Position numbers and translations under genes: made by a program | Shown: one piece after another, positions 1 to 8,045 of the stretch | Layout: every line of letters begins with the position of its first letter | Numbering within the stretch: the stretch's first letter is position 1 | Notes under the pieces: generated by a model | Seen by the model: the letters and a program-made list of their open reading frames with translations, nothing else | Told to the model about the DNA's origin: nothing | The model's database searches: none | NCBI GenBank assembly: GCA_965224325.1 | Contig: CBDCYT010000012.1 | Location: 186,001 to 250,000, forward strand | Length of the DNA: 64,000 bases | DNA from: CBDCMJ01 sp965224325 | GTDB lineage: Bacteria > Chloroflexota > Dehalococcoidia > Lucifugimonadales > UBA3495 | Direction: 5' to 3'

Positions 1-198
1 CGAGGCGGTCAGGCCCCGGCACAGGAGCCACAGTGCGTGCCACCGTTCTCTCTCCAGGGGTGTCGGCGCTAGGTACATCCTGCTGCGCACACTAGCCAAG
101 TCCAACTGCCACCCCTCCAAGTCCGGCCTTATCCCCCTCATACCCATCACCATCCCCACTCAGTCTGCTCCCAGTCCTGACGCTATGCCTCCCTGATT

Positions 199-618
199 CT
201 AGCCGACCCAAATGCGGGTTTCACCTTGGCTTTGGTTTAGGTACAGGGCGGAGAGGAAGTAGAGGCTCTTCCGGTCATACCTGGTGGCCAGTCGCCTCCA
301 TTGCTTCAGCTTGTTAAAGGCCCGTTCAATCAGATTTCGAGTACGGTACAGTTCCCGATTGTATTCCCAAGGTGCGGTCCGGTTGGACTTGGGCGGAATG
401 ACGGCTTCGGCCCCCTGCTCCTGGATGAAGGCCAGGATCCTGTTGCTTTCATACCCCTTGTCGGCGATGACCGCCTCCGTCTCTATCCCTGCCAGCAGGG
501 GTATGGCCTGGGGTGCATCCGCTGCCTGTCCTCCAGTGAGGGCAAAGCGTACCGGTTGCCCCTGGGCATCGGTCACCAGGTGTATCTTGGTGGTCAGCCC
601 TCCCCTGGACCGACCCAC
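199..618 (-). CDS. IS5-family transposase orfB (C-terminal half)
   Basis: Carries the rest of the DDE core: GRSRGGLTTKIH, then the second Asp in the ADKGYES motif and the Glu in the RNLIERAFNKLKQW helix. The last residues differ from the intact copy at 41370-41774, so the C-terminus has been replaced by flanking DNA. It would be made as a fusion with orfA through ribosomal frameshifting. Confidence 0.8.
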   Translation of the reverse strand: MGRSRGGLTTKIHLVTDAQGQPVRFALTGGQAADAPQAIPLLAGIETEAVIADKGYESNRILAFIQEQGAEAVIPPKSNRTAPWEYNRELYRTRNLIERAFNKLKQWRRLATRYDRKSLYFLSALYLNQSQGETRIWVG

Positions 619-962
619 AGCCTGACCCTGGCCCCCCCTTTACCGCACACCGCCTGCTGGTGGGTCCGGACTATGGTGGAATCAATCATCACATACCGGT
701 TGTCCGGATCATTCAGCAATACCCGAAAAACCTTTTCCCAGATGCCAGAACGGGCCCAGCGGGTGTAGCGCTTGTGGACACTCTTCCATTTGCCGTGCTC
801 TTCCGGCAGGTTCTTCCATTCCGCCCCGCTGCGCAGCACCCAGAGAACCCCATCCACAAACAGGCGGTTGTCCTTGGCGGTTACCCCAACCGACTCAGGC
901 CGGCCCGGCAGGAATCCGTTAATCTGTTCCCACTGCCCATCGCTGATTTGTCGCCCCCCCAT
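594..962 (-). CDS. IS5-family transposase orfA (N-terminal half)
   Basis: This is the first half of a two-frame IS427-type transposase: a helix-turn-helix-like N-terminus, then the start of the DDE fold with the IDSTIVR motif carrying the first catalytic Asp. The start at 962 was chosen because a GGAGGGG ribosome-binding site precedes that ATG. It overlaps orfB by 25 bases at an A/G-rich slippery run (AAAGGGGGGG on the coding strand), the usual place for a -1 frameshift that joins the two halves. Its paralogue is at 41011-41394. Confidence 0.8.
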   Translation of the reverse strand: MGGRQISDGQWEQINGFLPGRPESVGVTAKDNRLFVDGVLWVLRSGAEWKNLPEEHGKWKSVHKRYTRWARSGIWEKVFRVLLNDPDNRYVMIDSTIVRTHQQAVCGKGGARVRLWVGPGEG

Positions 963-1401
963 CCCTTTACCCCTCCACCACACTGGCCTTAATCAATCTA
1001 CATTCTACTGGTCTTTACCCTCTACCCTCCTACATAACCACAACCGAAATTCCCCTTATTTGTCGATTAGCCCTAGAACTGTGATACCCTGGATTGGGGA
1101 TGCAACCGGTTGGCCTGTCCCGATCCACCAATTGGGGAAGCCGATGCTCAATCAGTCAAGGCTCCAAGGGACTTACAGAGCAACCTCCCACCTAAAAGTT
1201 CGCAATTGAGCCTGTCCCAGATGTCAATGGCGGAGGCATGTTGGGCCACTGGGGCGGAGTAAAACTGCACCACCTGGGGTGTAAGGCCAGCGAAAAAGTC
1301 CGAGCTAACTGGCCAGCATAATTAACAGCGCCACTTGTTGAGGGAAATGCCCTGATGACGGGTAGGGCAGCAGAGGACAGGCAGGAAGGTCTTGATGCGA
1401 C

Positions 1402-2184
1402 CTATTCTTCGTGAGGCTCTTCTCGAGTCTGGGAGACAACTCCCTCTCTGCTACGCTTGAGCCGGTAGCTCTCGCCGTTCATTTCCAGGATGTGGACGTG
1501 GTGGGTGAGGCGGTCCAGCAGTGCCCCGGTCAGCCTCTCCGACCCGAAGACCTCGGTCCACTCGTCGAAGGGCAGGTTCGTGGTCACCAGGATGGAACCC
1601 CGCTCGTAGCGCTGGCTGAAGACCTCGAAAGGCAGTTCCGCTCCGGTGCGGGACAGGGGGACGAAACCCAACTCGTCGATGATCAGCAGGCTCAGGCGGG
1701 AAAGTTGTCTCTGGAGGTTGAGCAGACGTCTTTCATCCCTGGCCTCCATCAGCTCGTGGACCAGGGCGGCGGCCGTGGTGAATCCCACCGACATCCCGCT
1801 CTGGCAGGCGGCCAGGCCCAGCCCCCGGGCCATGTGGGTCTTGCCGGTGCCGCTGTTGCCGACAGCGATGATATTCTCCCGGCGCTGGATGTATTCGCAC
1901 CGGGCCAATTCCATCACCAGGGACTTGTTCACCGAGGGGATGGCGGTAAAGTCGAAGGTGTCCAGGCTTTTGACGGCGGGGAACCGGGCCGCCCGGATCC
2001 GCCGCTCCACCATGCGCTGGTGGCGGTCGATGAGTTCCAGTTCGGCGAGCCTGAGCAGGTACCCTGGGTGGTCCCCTCCCTCGGCGGCGCACTGGGCCGC
2101 CATCTTGCCGTATTCCCGGAGGAAGCTGGGCAGTTTCAGTTCCTTCAGGTGATGCTCCAAAACCAGCGTGGACCGGCTGTTCAT
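1402..2184 (-). CDS. istB: IstB-type transposition ATPase
   Basis: An AAA+ helper ATPase of IS21 transposition that activates IstA at the target. Visible are the N-terminal helical region, Walker A (GNSGTGKTH), Walker B (LLIIDELGF) and the C-terminal sensor region. The length, about 260 residues, is normal. The ATG at 2184 overlaps the istA stop (ATGA), the standard coupled arrangement. It looks intact, but its partner istA is truncated. Confidence 0.85.
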   Translation of the reverse strand: MNSRSTLVLEHHLKELKLPSFLREYGKMAAQCAAEGGDHPGYLLRLAELELIDRHQRMVERRIRAARFPAVKSLDTFDFTAIPSVNKSLVMELARCEYIQRRENIIAVGNSGTGKTHMARGLGLAACQSGMSVGFTTAAALVHELMEARDERRLLNLQRQLSRLSLLIIDELGFVPLSRTGAELPFEVFSQRYERGSILVTTNLPFDEWTEVFGSERLTGALLDRLTHHVHILEMNGESYRLKRSREGVVSQTREEPHEE

Positions 2185-3137
2185 GCCGCCCTCCCCGATA
2201 GCAACGTCATGTAATCCCCGGCCGAAGTGATGCTGACCCGCACCCGGGGCAGGTAGGGGTAGAGCTCCAAGTCGAGGCGGGGCGGCCGGCCCTCCAGCCG
2301 GCAGAGCACCAGATGCTTCACCGCGTCGAAGCTCAAAGCCCCCAACCGGAGGGCATCTTTCACCGACGATTGCACCTCTTCCAGGCTGAAGTTCTCCAGC
2401 AGTCCGAGCACCTGAACGAACTCCCGCTTGCCCCTTCGTCCCATGCGGGACTCCAGCAATCGCCGCAGCGTGCCAAACTCCTCGGGCAGGTCCCATCCCT
2501 GCAGGGGAGCGGCCTGGTCCAGGGCCGCCGTCTTCTGCTCCAGCAGGGGCAGGTAGTGGACGGGGTCGAACACAAAATTATCCCGCTGGTAGGAGCGGTG
2601 ATGGCGCGCGATGATCTCGGACCCGCAGGTGATGACCACCCGGTCCACGTAGCCCCTCACCAGAACGTCCCGGTGTCCGTAGGCCACCGGCGCCGAGTAA
2701 TCGTTGGTCCGGTACCTCACCAGCGACAGAGAATTCACCCGGCCCGCCTGCTTCTCGCAGGCGTCATAGGGCGCCTCCAGCAGAGGCAGCAGTGCCTTCA
2801 GGTCCCGTTCCATCTGTTGACCTATGCTCTCTGAGTGGCCCCTCAACCTGGCATCCATCCGCGCCAGGCAGCGACGTTCCAGGTGGGCGTTCAGCGCCTC
2901 AAAGCTCTCGAAGGACGGTACCGGCGCCAGAAAGTTGCGCCGCATATACCCGACCATCCCCTCGACCTTCCCCTTGTCGTTGCCCTTGCCGGGACGGCCG
3001 AACCGGTCATCGAACAGGTAGTGGGACTGGAGTTCCGTGAAGGCCCGGGTGCGTTTACGGCGTCCATCCCCCAGGATCCTGGCCACCGCCAGCTTGGTGT
3101 TGTCGTACAGGATGCTCTGGGGTGCTCCGCCCAGCGC
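2181..3137 (-). pseudogene. istA: istA fragment (C-terminal part of IS21 transposase)
   Basis: Matches the C-terminal two thirds of the intact IstA at 12659-14182, starting at about the GGAPQSILYDN segment. It therefore keeps the second catalytic Asp and the Glu (GKVEGMVGY) but lacks the N-terminal HTH and the first Asp. The upstream coding sequence ends exactly at the terminal repeat of the neighbouring IS at 3138. Confidence 0.85.
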
Positions 3138-4787
3138 ATTGCCTCACCCAAATCGTTACTCTACGAAAGTGGTTGCCTCAACTAAAATGCTACCGAAAAC
3201 TCGGGAGGCGGCCACATGGGGGTAGGCTTCAGCAAGATGGCGAAGCAGGAACTTGTGGCAACGATCCGGGACCGATACCGGCAATCTTCCAAGAAGGACA
3301 AAGGGAGGATTCTCGACGAATTCACTGCGATAACCGGCCACCATCGCAAGCACGGCATCAGGTTGCTGAGTGAGACCGGCGACAATCAAGGCAAGCAGGT
3401 CGTGGGAAGACGCATCTACGACGAGGCCGTAGGCGAAGCGGTCATCGTGGTGTGGGAGGCTTCCGACCGCATCTGCGGGAAGCGGCTCAAGGCGGCGCTG
3501 CCCAACCTGGTGAACTCCATGGAGCGGCATGGGCATCTCAGTCTCGATCCCCTTGTGAGGGAACATCTCCTCTCAGCCAGCGCAGCAACCCTGGACCGGC
3601 TGCTCAAACCCATCAGGCCCACCGCAGGCAGTCGGCGGAGGCGCAAGAGAAGGCCATACATGGGGAGCCAGGTCCCGGTGCGCACCTACAACGACTGGAA
3701 TTGGCCGCCTCCCGGCTTTCTGGAAATCGACCTAGTAGCCCACTGCGGCGGGACTCTTGAGGGTTCCTTTATTCACAGCCTGGTGGCCACCGACATCTGC
3801 ACGGGCTGGACTGAGGCAGTTCCCCTGCTGGCCAGGGAGCAGTCCCTGGTGGTCGAGGGACTGGAGGCCATCGCCGGGCAGCCGCCTTTCCCGGTCCTCG
3901 GGATCGATTCGGACAACGACAGCGTCTTTATCAACCAGACTCTGATCAGGTACTGTGCCGACCGGGGAATCGAGTTCACCCGCTCCAGGGCTTACCGCAA
4001 GAACGACCAGGGATGGATCGAGCAGAAGAACGGTTCCGTAGTCCGGCAGTTCGCCGGCTATGACCGCTACTCGGGCCGAATCGCGGGACAGACGATGGTC
4101 CACCTGTACAAGTCGGTAAGGTTGCACGTGAACTACTTCCAACCCTCTTTCAAGCTGATGGAGAAGATCCGGGACGGGGCCAGGGTCATCAAGCGCTACA
4201 GCCCGCCAGCCACGCCCTGCGACCGGCTCATGTGGCATGATGAGACCAGCATCGCTGTGAAGAACGATCTGCGCGAATACCGGGCTGGACTGGACCCGGT
4301 GGCGCTGTTGCGTTCCATACGGGAGACACAGTCGGCGATGGCAGCGATGTCCTCACCTCAGCCCCAAGGGGTTCCTCTTGGTGAGAGCATTGACCGGTTC
4401 CTGGCCTCCCGGCCCAACCTGTGGCAACAGGGGGAAGCCCGGCCCACTCAAAGGGACCAAGTGCGCTCGACTCGCCACTGGCGTACCCGGAAGGACCCCT
4501 TCGAAGGCGTTTGGCGCGACGTGCTGTTGGGGCTTCAAAAAGACCCCGACACAAACGCCAAGGATTTGCTGGCAAAATTACGCGAGGCCTATCCGGGCCG
4601 GTTCGAAGATGCTCAACTACGAACGCTGCAGCGCAGAGTGAAGGACTGGCGTGGCGTCATGGCCAAGGGACTGATCTACGCCGCGTCTGATGAACCTGCA
4701 TCGGAACCGAGCGAGAAGGTGGATTTGGTCCTGGTTGGGGTTGGAAATAAAGGCTAGAATTTCGGTAACATTCTCTGGTGAGGCAAT
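3138..4787 (+). mobile_element. Insertion sequence with rve-type transposase and doubled left end
   Basis: The outer inverted repeats are ATTGCCTCACC at 3138-3148 and its complement at 4777-4787. A second, inner left-end copy starts near 3173, and the segment from there to about 3203 also matches the right end (both contain TACCGAAA). The single gene fills the rest. It is inserted in istA of the preceding IS21. No clear target duplication was seen. Assignment to a named family (IS1202/ISNCY-like is one option) is uncertain. Confidence 0.75.
3216..4757 (+). CDS. rve-superfamily (DDE) transposase
   Basis: A 513-residue transposase. The N-terminal ~100 residues look helical and DNA-binding. A retroviral-integrase-like core follows with LEIDLVAHCG (first Asp), GIDSDNDSVF (second Asp) and WIEQKNG (Glu). 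The C-terminal region, with a repeated basic pattern, is probably also DNA-binding. A GGGAGG site before the ATG supports the start. The frame is uninterrupted, so this copy may be functional. Confidence 0.8.
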   Translation: MGVGFSKMAKQELVATIRDRYRQSSKKDKGRILDEFTAITGHHRKHGIRLLSETGDNQGKQVVGRRIYDEAVGEAVIVVWEASDRICGKRLKAALPNLVNSMERHGHLSLDPLVREHLLSASAATLDRLLKPIRPTAGSRRRRKRRPYMGSQVPVRTYNDWNWPPPGFLEIDLVAHCGGTLEGSFIHSLVATDICTGWTEAVPLLAREQSLVVEGLEAIAGQPPFPVLGIDSDNDSVFINQTLIRYCADRGIEFTRSRAYRKNDQGWIEQKNGSVVRQFAGYDRYSGRIAGQTMVHLYKSVRLHVNYFQPSFKLMEKIRDGARVIKRYSPPATPCDRLMWHDETSIAVKNDLREYRAGLDPVALLRSIRETQSAMAAMSSPQPQGVPLGESIDRFLASRPNLWQQGEARPTQRDQVRSTRHWRTRKDPFEGVWRDVLLGLQKDPDTNAKDLLAKLREAYPGRFEDAQLRTLQRRVKDWRGVMAKGLIYAASDEPASEPSEKVDLVLVGVGNKG

Positions 4788-4789
4788 AC

Positions 4790-4816
4790 GCCGGCAAAGT
4801 TAATTGTCGTTAATCA
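4790..4816. repeat. Relic terminal repeat of an IS21 element of the 15868-18266 type
   Basis: The segment ending TAATTGTCGTTAATCA matches the right tip of the second IS21 subtype at about 18240-18266, including the preceding CCGGCA. No transposase of that subtype is attached here, so it is an abandoned end. The rest of 4817-5002 shows nothing recognisable. Confidence 0.6.
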
Positions 4817-5002
4817 ACCAGCCTCAAAATCGGTATCCAAGGCAAACGTCTCAACGCTGGCTGACGCCAAGACTATCTTCTCAAAGTCCTCCTTGGTTAA
4901 GATGCGATTGCTCTGATAGGGGAACTCCATGGAATTTTCAAAATAATCTCAATCTAGCACCATTGATTAAAGAAGGTGTGGGTCATAATTTTGGGAGTGA
5001 AA

Positions 5003-5601
5003 ATGACAGAGGAATCCGACCTTGGGAACCGCATAGCGCGTTTTCAAGAGGATCTTATTACACTAACCGATGGAATCGTGTTCCAAAAATATATTGCTTT
5101 CGGGGACAATTATATTCTAAACCCGGAGCTATACTTCGAATTGAAGCATGATATATCGGTAAAGTTTGGTATACACTCGACCCAGGTCATTCTGGTCGGA
5201 TCGGCCAAACTTGGGTTTAGCATTGCGCCAAACAAGCGGTATCAACATTTCAGAGACGAGTCTGACTTGGATGTTGCGGTAATCTCTCAAGATCTTTTCG
5301 ATGGACTCTGGTCAATTGCGTTTGATTACTGGAACGTCGCGGGCGACTGGTATCGTGGAGCAAATTTTAGGGATTATTTGTTCCGTGGGTAGGTGAGGCC
5401 CGATTACCTCCCTCCTAACGCTCAATCCTCTAATGACTGGTTCGAATACTTCCGCCAATTGACGTCAAGTCAAAATTTGGGCCATTTAAGATCAGTGCGG
5501 GAGTTTACAGGTCTTGGCAGTTCTTAGAGCGTTACCAAGAAATAGCTATCGCGCAGTGTCGACAAAGTTTGAGGGTCCAGAATGAAAACGACAGCGACTA
5601 A
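5003..5601 (+). pseudogene. Nucleotidyltransferase-fold protein, broken by a stop and a frameshift
   Basis: The intact first 129 codons hold a minimal nucleotidyltransferase signature: a GSAKLGFS loop followed by an SDLDVAVIS Asp pair, as in MNT-type enzymes. The ATG at 5003 has a GGGAGTGA site before it. The frame meets TAG at 5390-5392, where Trp (TGG) would fit. It then continues as plausible protein (RPDYLPPNAQSSNDW, then RSVREF) until a one-base loss near 5507. The shifted frame resumes with RSWQFLERYQEIAIAQ and ends at 5601, overlapping the start of the DUF262 gene. The overlap suggests the two were one transcriptional and functional unit. Family identity beyond the fold is not recognised. 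Confidence 0.6.
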
Positions 5602-6580
5602 CCGAAAGATCCGGGAGCTTTTGACGGCAGTCCAGAACGGAACTCTGAAAATCAATCCTGCGTTCCAAAGGCGCTTGGTGTGGAAGAACAGGGACAAGTC
5701 CAGTTTTATACAAACTGTCTTGGACGGGCATCCTTTTCCCGAAATTTTCGTGGCCACCGGAGAGGTGGATCTGGAAACAGGAGAAGGAACGGAGTTGTTG
5801 GTGGATGGACAACAACGAGTCAGCACGCTTTACCAATATTTCCATGACTCGGAGCACCTCCAGTTGGGAAACCAATTGCCTACCTGCCACGATCTCCCGC
5901 CAGATCGAAAAACACAGTTCCTTCAGTACGATGTCGTTGTACGGGATTTAGGAAGTATAAGCGATGAGGACATACGGAACGTGTTCCAACGTATCAACTC
6001 TACGAGCTATTCGCTGAATGCGATGGAAATACAAAATTCACGCTTCGACGGCGATTTTAAACAAACCGCGGAGGAGATCGCTTCTGATGAATTCTTCGCG
6101 ACCCACCGATTCTTCAACGCGAGCCAAATCAGGAGAATGGACGACACACGTTTTGTTCTCGCGTATATGACCACCGTTCTGTCTACTTATTTCAATCTCG
6201 ATAGCGAGATCGGAACTTTTCTGGAACAGTACAACGAAGAGTTTCCTCAATCCAATGAAATCAAAACTAACTCCGCGAAGGTTTTCGACTTTATTGAATG
6301 TTGCGGTTTCCAATCGCCATCGAGGGTGTGGAACCAAGCCAATTTGTTTACGTTGCTGGTAGAAACGTACAGGGCGACGGTGATTGAGGGACTCGATTTA
6401 GACCCGAAAGATTTAGGGCCAAAACTCGAAACATTTTACCAGCGTGTAAGCTCTGTGGATCCCAATGTCGAGAAAGACAGGGAGTTGGTGGCTTATCAAC
6501 AGGCTACCATCCAAAGCACGAATGGCCGGGCTAATCGACTCAGACGGGGGGATATGATCGCGGCTCTCCTCAGATCCTAG
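5582..6580 (+). CDS. DUF262-domain protein (ParB/Srx-like nucleotide-processing fold)
   Basis: A 332-residue protein with the DUF262 hallmarks: QRRLVW (residues 29-34), DGQQR at 75-79 followed by VSTL, and FQRINST...LNAME at about 135-149. Proteins of this family (for example the GmrS part of GmrSD) act in anti-phage restriction, with the DGQQR motif needed for NTP-dependent nuclease action. There is no C-terminal DUF1524 HNH nuclease here, so this is the short, N-terminal-only form and would need a partner. The broken nucleotidyltransferase gene overlapping its start is the obvious candidate. Codon use is more AT-rich than in the surrounding IS genes, which suggests separate acquisition. Confidence 0.8.
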   Translation: MKTTATNRKIRELLTAVQNGTLKINPAFQRRLVWKNRDKSSFIQTVLDGHPFPEIFVATGEVDLETGEGTELLVDGQQRVSTLYQYFHDSEHLQLGNQLPTCHDLPPDRKTQFLQYDVVVRDLGSISDEDIRNVFQRINSTSYSLNAMEIQNSRFDGDFKQTAEEIASDEFFATHRFFNASQIRRMDDTRFVLAYMTTVLSTYFNLDSEIGTFLEQYNEEFPQSNEIKTNSAKVFDFIECCGFQSPSRVWNQANLFTLLVETYRATVIEGLDLDPKDLGPKLETFYQRVSSVDPNVEKDRELVAYQQATIQSTNGRANRLRRGDMIAALLRS

Positions 6581-6583
6581 AAG

Positions 6584-7156
6584 CTACTTCAATATCCGGT
6601 TAGTGAGCAAGACTACGAAGGCCAGCAGGACGAAGCCGAAATAGACATACGCCTTTCTCTCGTATCGAATTACCAACCGGCGAAAGTTGTGCAACCAGGC
6701 GAAGGTCCGTTCCACTACCCACCGTTGGCAGAAGTTGGACACTTGAGCTTTGCGGCCCGGCCGTGGCTTCTTGCCCCGTCGTTCCGGGATGCAGGGCTTG
6801 ATTCCCAGACAGCGCAACCGCTCTCGGAATGCTCGAGAATCGTAGCCCCGGTCGGCTACTAGTTCCCTGGGACGACTGCGGGGGCATCCCCTGCCCCGCG
6901 GTACTTTCACCGTGTCAAAGGTGGCCTCGGCCAGACTGATCTCTGCCCTTTGGGCGCTGGCCACCAGGGCTCCCAGCGGGATTCCTTGGTTGTCCACCAC
7001 CAGCATCAGTTTGGTGCCCTTGCTCTTGCGGGTCAGTCCTACCTGATCTCCTCCTTTTTGGCAGGGGCGAAGGTGGCATCCAGGTGGGCCCCCTCGCATT
7101 CCAGCCGACCCTGGCCGTCCAGGGTGCCCAGCAGGGTCCACCAGACTTGACGAAAT
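6584..7156 (-). pseudogene. IS5-family transposase remnant
   Basis: The DDE domain is recognisable: GLTRKSKGTKLMLVVD, ELVADRGYDSRAF and RWVVERTFAWLHNFRR. The N-terminus is missing, and a one-base deletion in the AAAAAGG run near 7065 separates LDATFAPAKK from GGDQVGLTR. It sits 3 bases after the DUF262 stop, and its outer sequences do not match the other IS5-family copies in the window. Confidence 0.75.
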
Positions 7157-7277
7157 CAAGAACTTTCACATTGAGCTTCCAGTTGGACCTATAGCGGAAG
7201 GCGCGCGGCTCCAGACACGAACGTGTTCAGAGGACATTCTAGCCCGCCCTTCAACATTAGTTCGCTATTCTCACCCC

Positions 7278-7315
7278 TTGACCTTTGGCAAGGCCATGTG
7301 TAACGATATTACACA
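7278..7315 (+). promoter_or_regulatory. Promoter with overlapping operator for the toxin-antitoxin pair
   Basis: TTGACC (7278-7283) and TAACGA (7301-7306) are separated by exactly 17 bases. Over the -10 lies an inverted repeat TGTGTAA-CGATA-TTACACA at 7297-7315. The antitoxin gene begins 21 bases further on. This is the expected arrangement for autorepression by a ribbon-helix-helix antitoxin, but binding is inferred. Confidence 0.6.
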
Positions 7316-7336
7316 CTGACTCAATTGGAGGGTGAT

Positions 7337-7612
7337 ATGGCGAGGGTTCAGTTGGTACTGCCAGACGCAGACCGAGACCGCTTCGTCGATCAGGCACGGC
7401 GGGAGGGAATGTCCCTTAGCGCATGGTTGCGGGTGGCCGCCCGTGAGCGCCTCGAAGCACGCCAGCGCGTCAAGCTGTTCGAGTCCCCGGATGACGTAAA
7501 GGAGTTCTTCCAGGCTTGCGCAGCGCTGGATGGTCCAGAGACGGAACCGGATTGGGATGAGCACCTGCGCGTTATGAACGAGTCGCGCGGGGCAGGAGTG
7601 ACAGGCACGTGA
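7337..7612 (+). CDS. Ribbon-helix-helix antitoxin
   Basis: A 91-residue protein. The N-terminal ~45 residues (RVQLVLPDADRDRFVDQARR, then MSLSAWLRVAARERLE) fit a CopG/Arc-like RHH DNA-binding fold. The acidic C-terminus (DGPETEPDWDEH) would occupy the PIN toxin. GGAGGG lies just before the ATG at 7337. The stop overlaps the toxin GTG start (GTGA), so translation is coupled. The palindrome at 7297-7315 is its likely operator. Confidence 0.75.
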   Translation: MARVQLVLPDADRDRFVDQARREGMSLSAWLRVAARERLEARQRVKLFESPDDVKEFFQACAALDGPETEPDWDEHLRVMNESRGAGVTGT

Positions 7613-7995
7613 TCTTCGTAGATACCAACGTCTTCATGTACGCGGTGGGACGCCCTCACGCACTCCAGGCAAATGCCCAGGACTTCTTCATCGAAGCCAA
7701 TCGGAATGGGAAGCCGCTGTGCACTTCAGCGGAGGTCATGCAGGAACTGGCCCATGTTTATCTGCCCACCGGAAGGCTGCAAACCTTCGATGCGACGCTA
7801 GAACTGATGGCAAGCGCGTCAGTGGAGGTGTGGCCGCTGGAAGAAACGGACGTCGCTCTGGCCCGGCAACTCCATCAGCAATATCCCACCTTACAGGCTC
7901 GGGACCTCTGCCACTTGGCCAGTTGCCGACGGCGTGGTGTCAGAGAGGTCAAAACCTTTGACCAGAAATTCGCCGCCATATCCGGCAATCCATGA
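7609..7995 (+). CDS. vapC: VapC-like PIN-domain ribonuclease toxin
   Basis: A 128-residue PIN domain beginning at a GTG that overlaps the antitoxin stop. The acidic cluster is visible: Asp5 (FVDTN), Glu42 and Glu46 (SAEVMQELAHV), Asp99 (QARDLCHLA) and Asp118 (TFDQKF). VapC toxins cut tRNA or rRNA when freed of antitoxin. Length and motifs are normal and it appears intact. The methyltransferase gene starts 50 bases downstream on the same strand. Confidence 0.8.
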   Translation: MIFVDTNVFMYAVGRPHALQANAQDFFIEANRNGKPLCTSAEVMQELAHVYLPTGRLQTFDATLELMASASVEVWPLEETDVALARQLHQQYPTLQARDLCHLASCRRRGVREVKTFDQKFAAISGNP

Positions 7996-8045
7996 CTCCA
8001 ATAGAGGCCGAGCAGCTGGGTGAGCCGCAGGCTGATTGATTCAAC

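Larger units (their letters stand above)
199..1076 (-). mobile_element. IS5-family (IS427-like) element, copy 1, truncated at its 3' end
   Basis: Two overlapping transposase frames lie on the minus strand. A near-copy of the inverted repeat seen in the complete element at 40919-41790 is present at 1059-1076, upstream of the transposase. At the other side the sequence diverges from the complete copy after the Leu-Tyr-Leu near the end of orfB, and no matching terminal repeat is found. The 3' tip is therefore lost and this copy is probably immobile. Nothing recognisable lies in bases 1-198. Confidence 0.8.
1222..3137 (-). mobile_element. IS21-family element, copy 1, cut off inside istA
   Basis: The left tip at 1222 begins TGTCAATGGCGG, matching the tips of the IS21 copies at 11712 and 26398. 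The element carries a complete istB and the C-terminal two thirds of istA. IstA stops matching at 3137, where an rve-type IS begins. The 5' part of istA and the right tip do not reappear beyond that IS at 4788, so the insertion was accompanied or followed by a deletion. Confidence 0.85.

Noticed and set aside
284..992. Plus-strand open frames opposite the IS5 transposase
   Set aside because: They mirror the transposase codons on the other strand and show no domain; long antisense frames are common in GC-rich IS genes.
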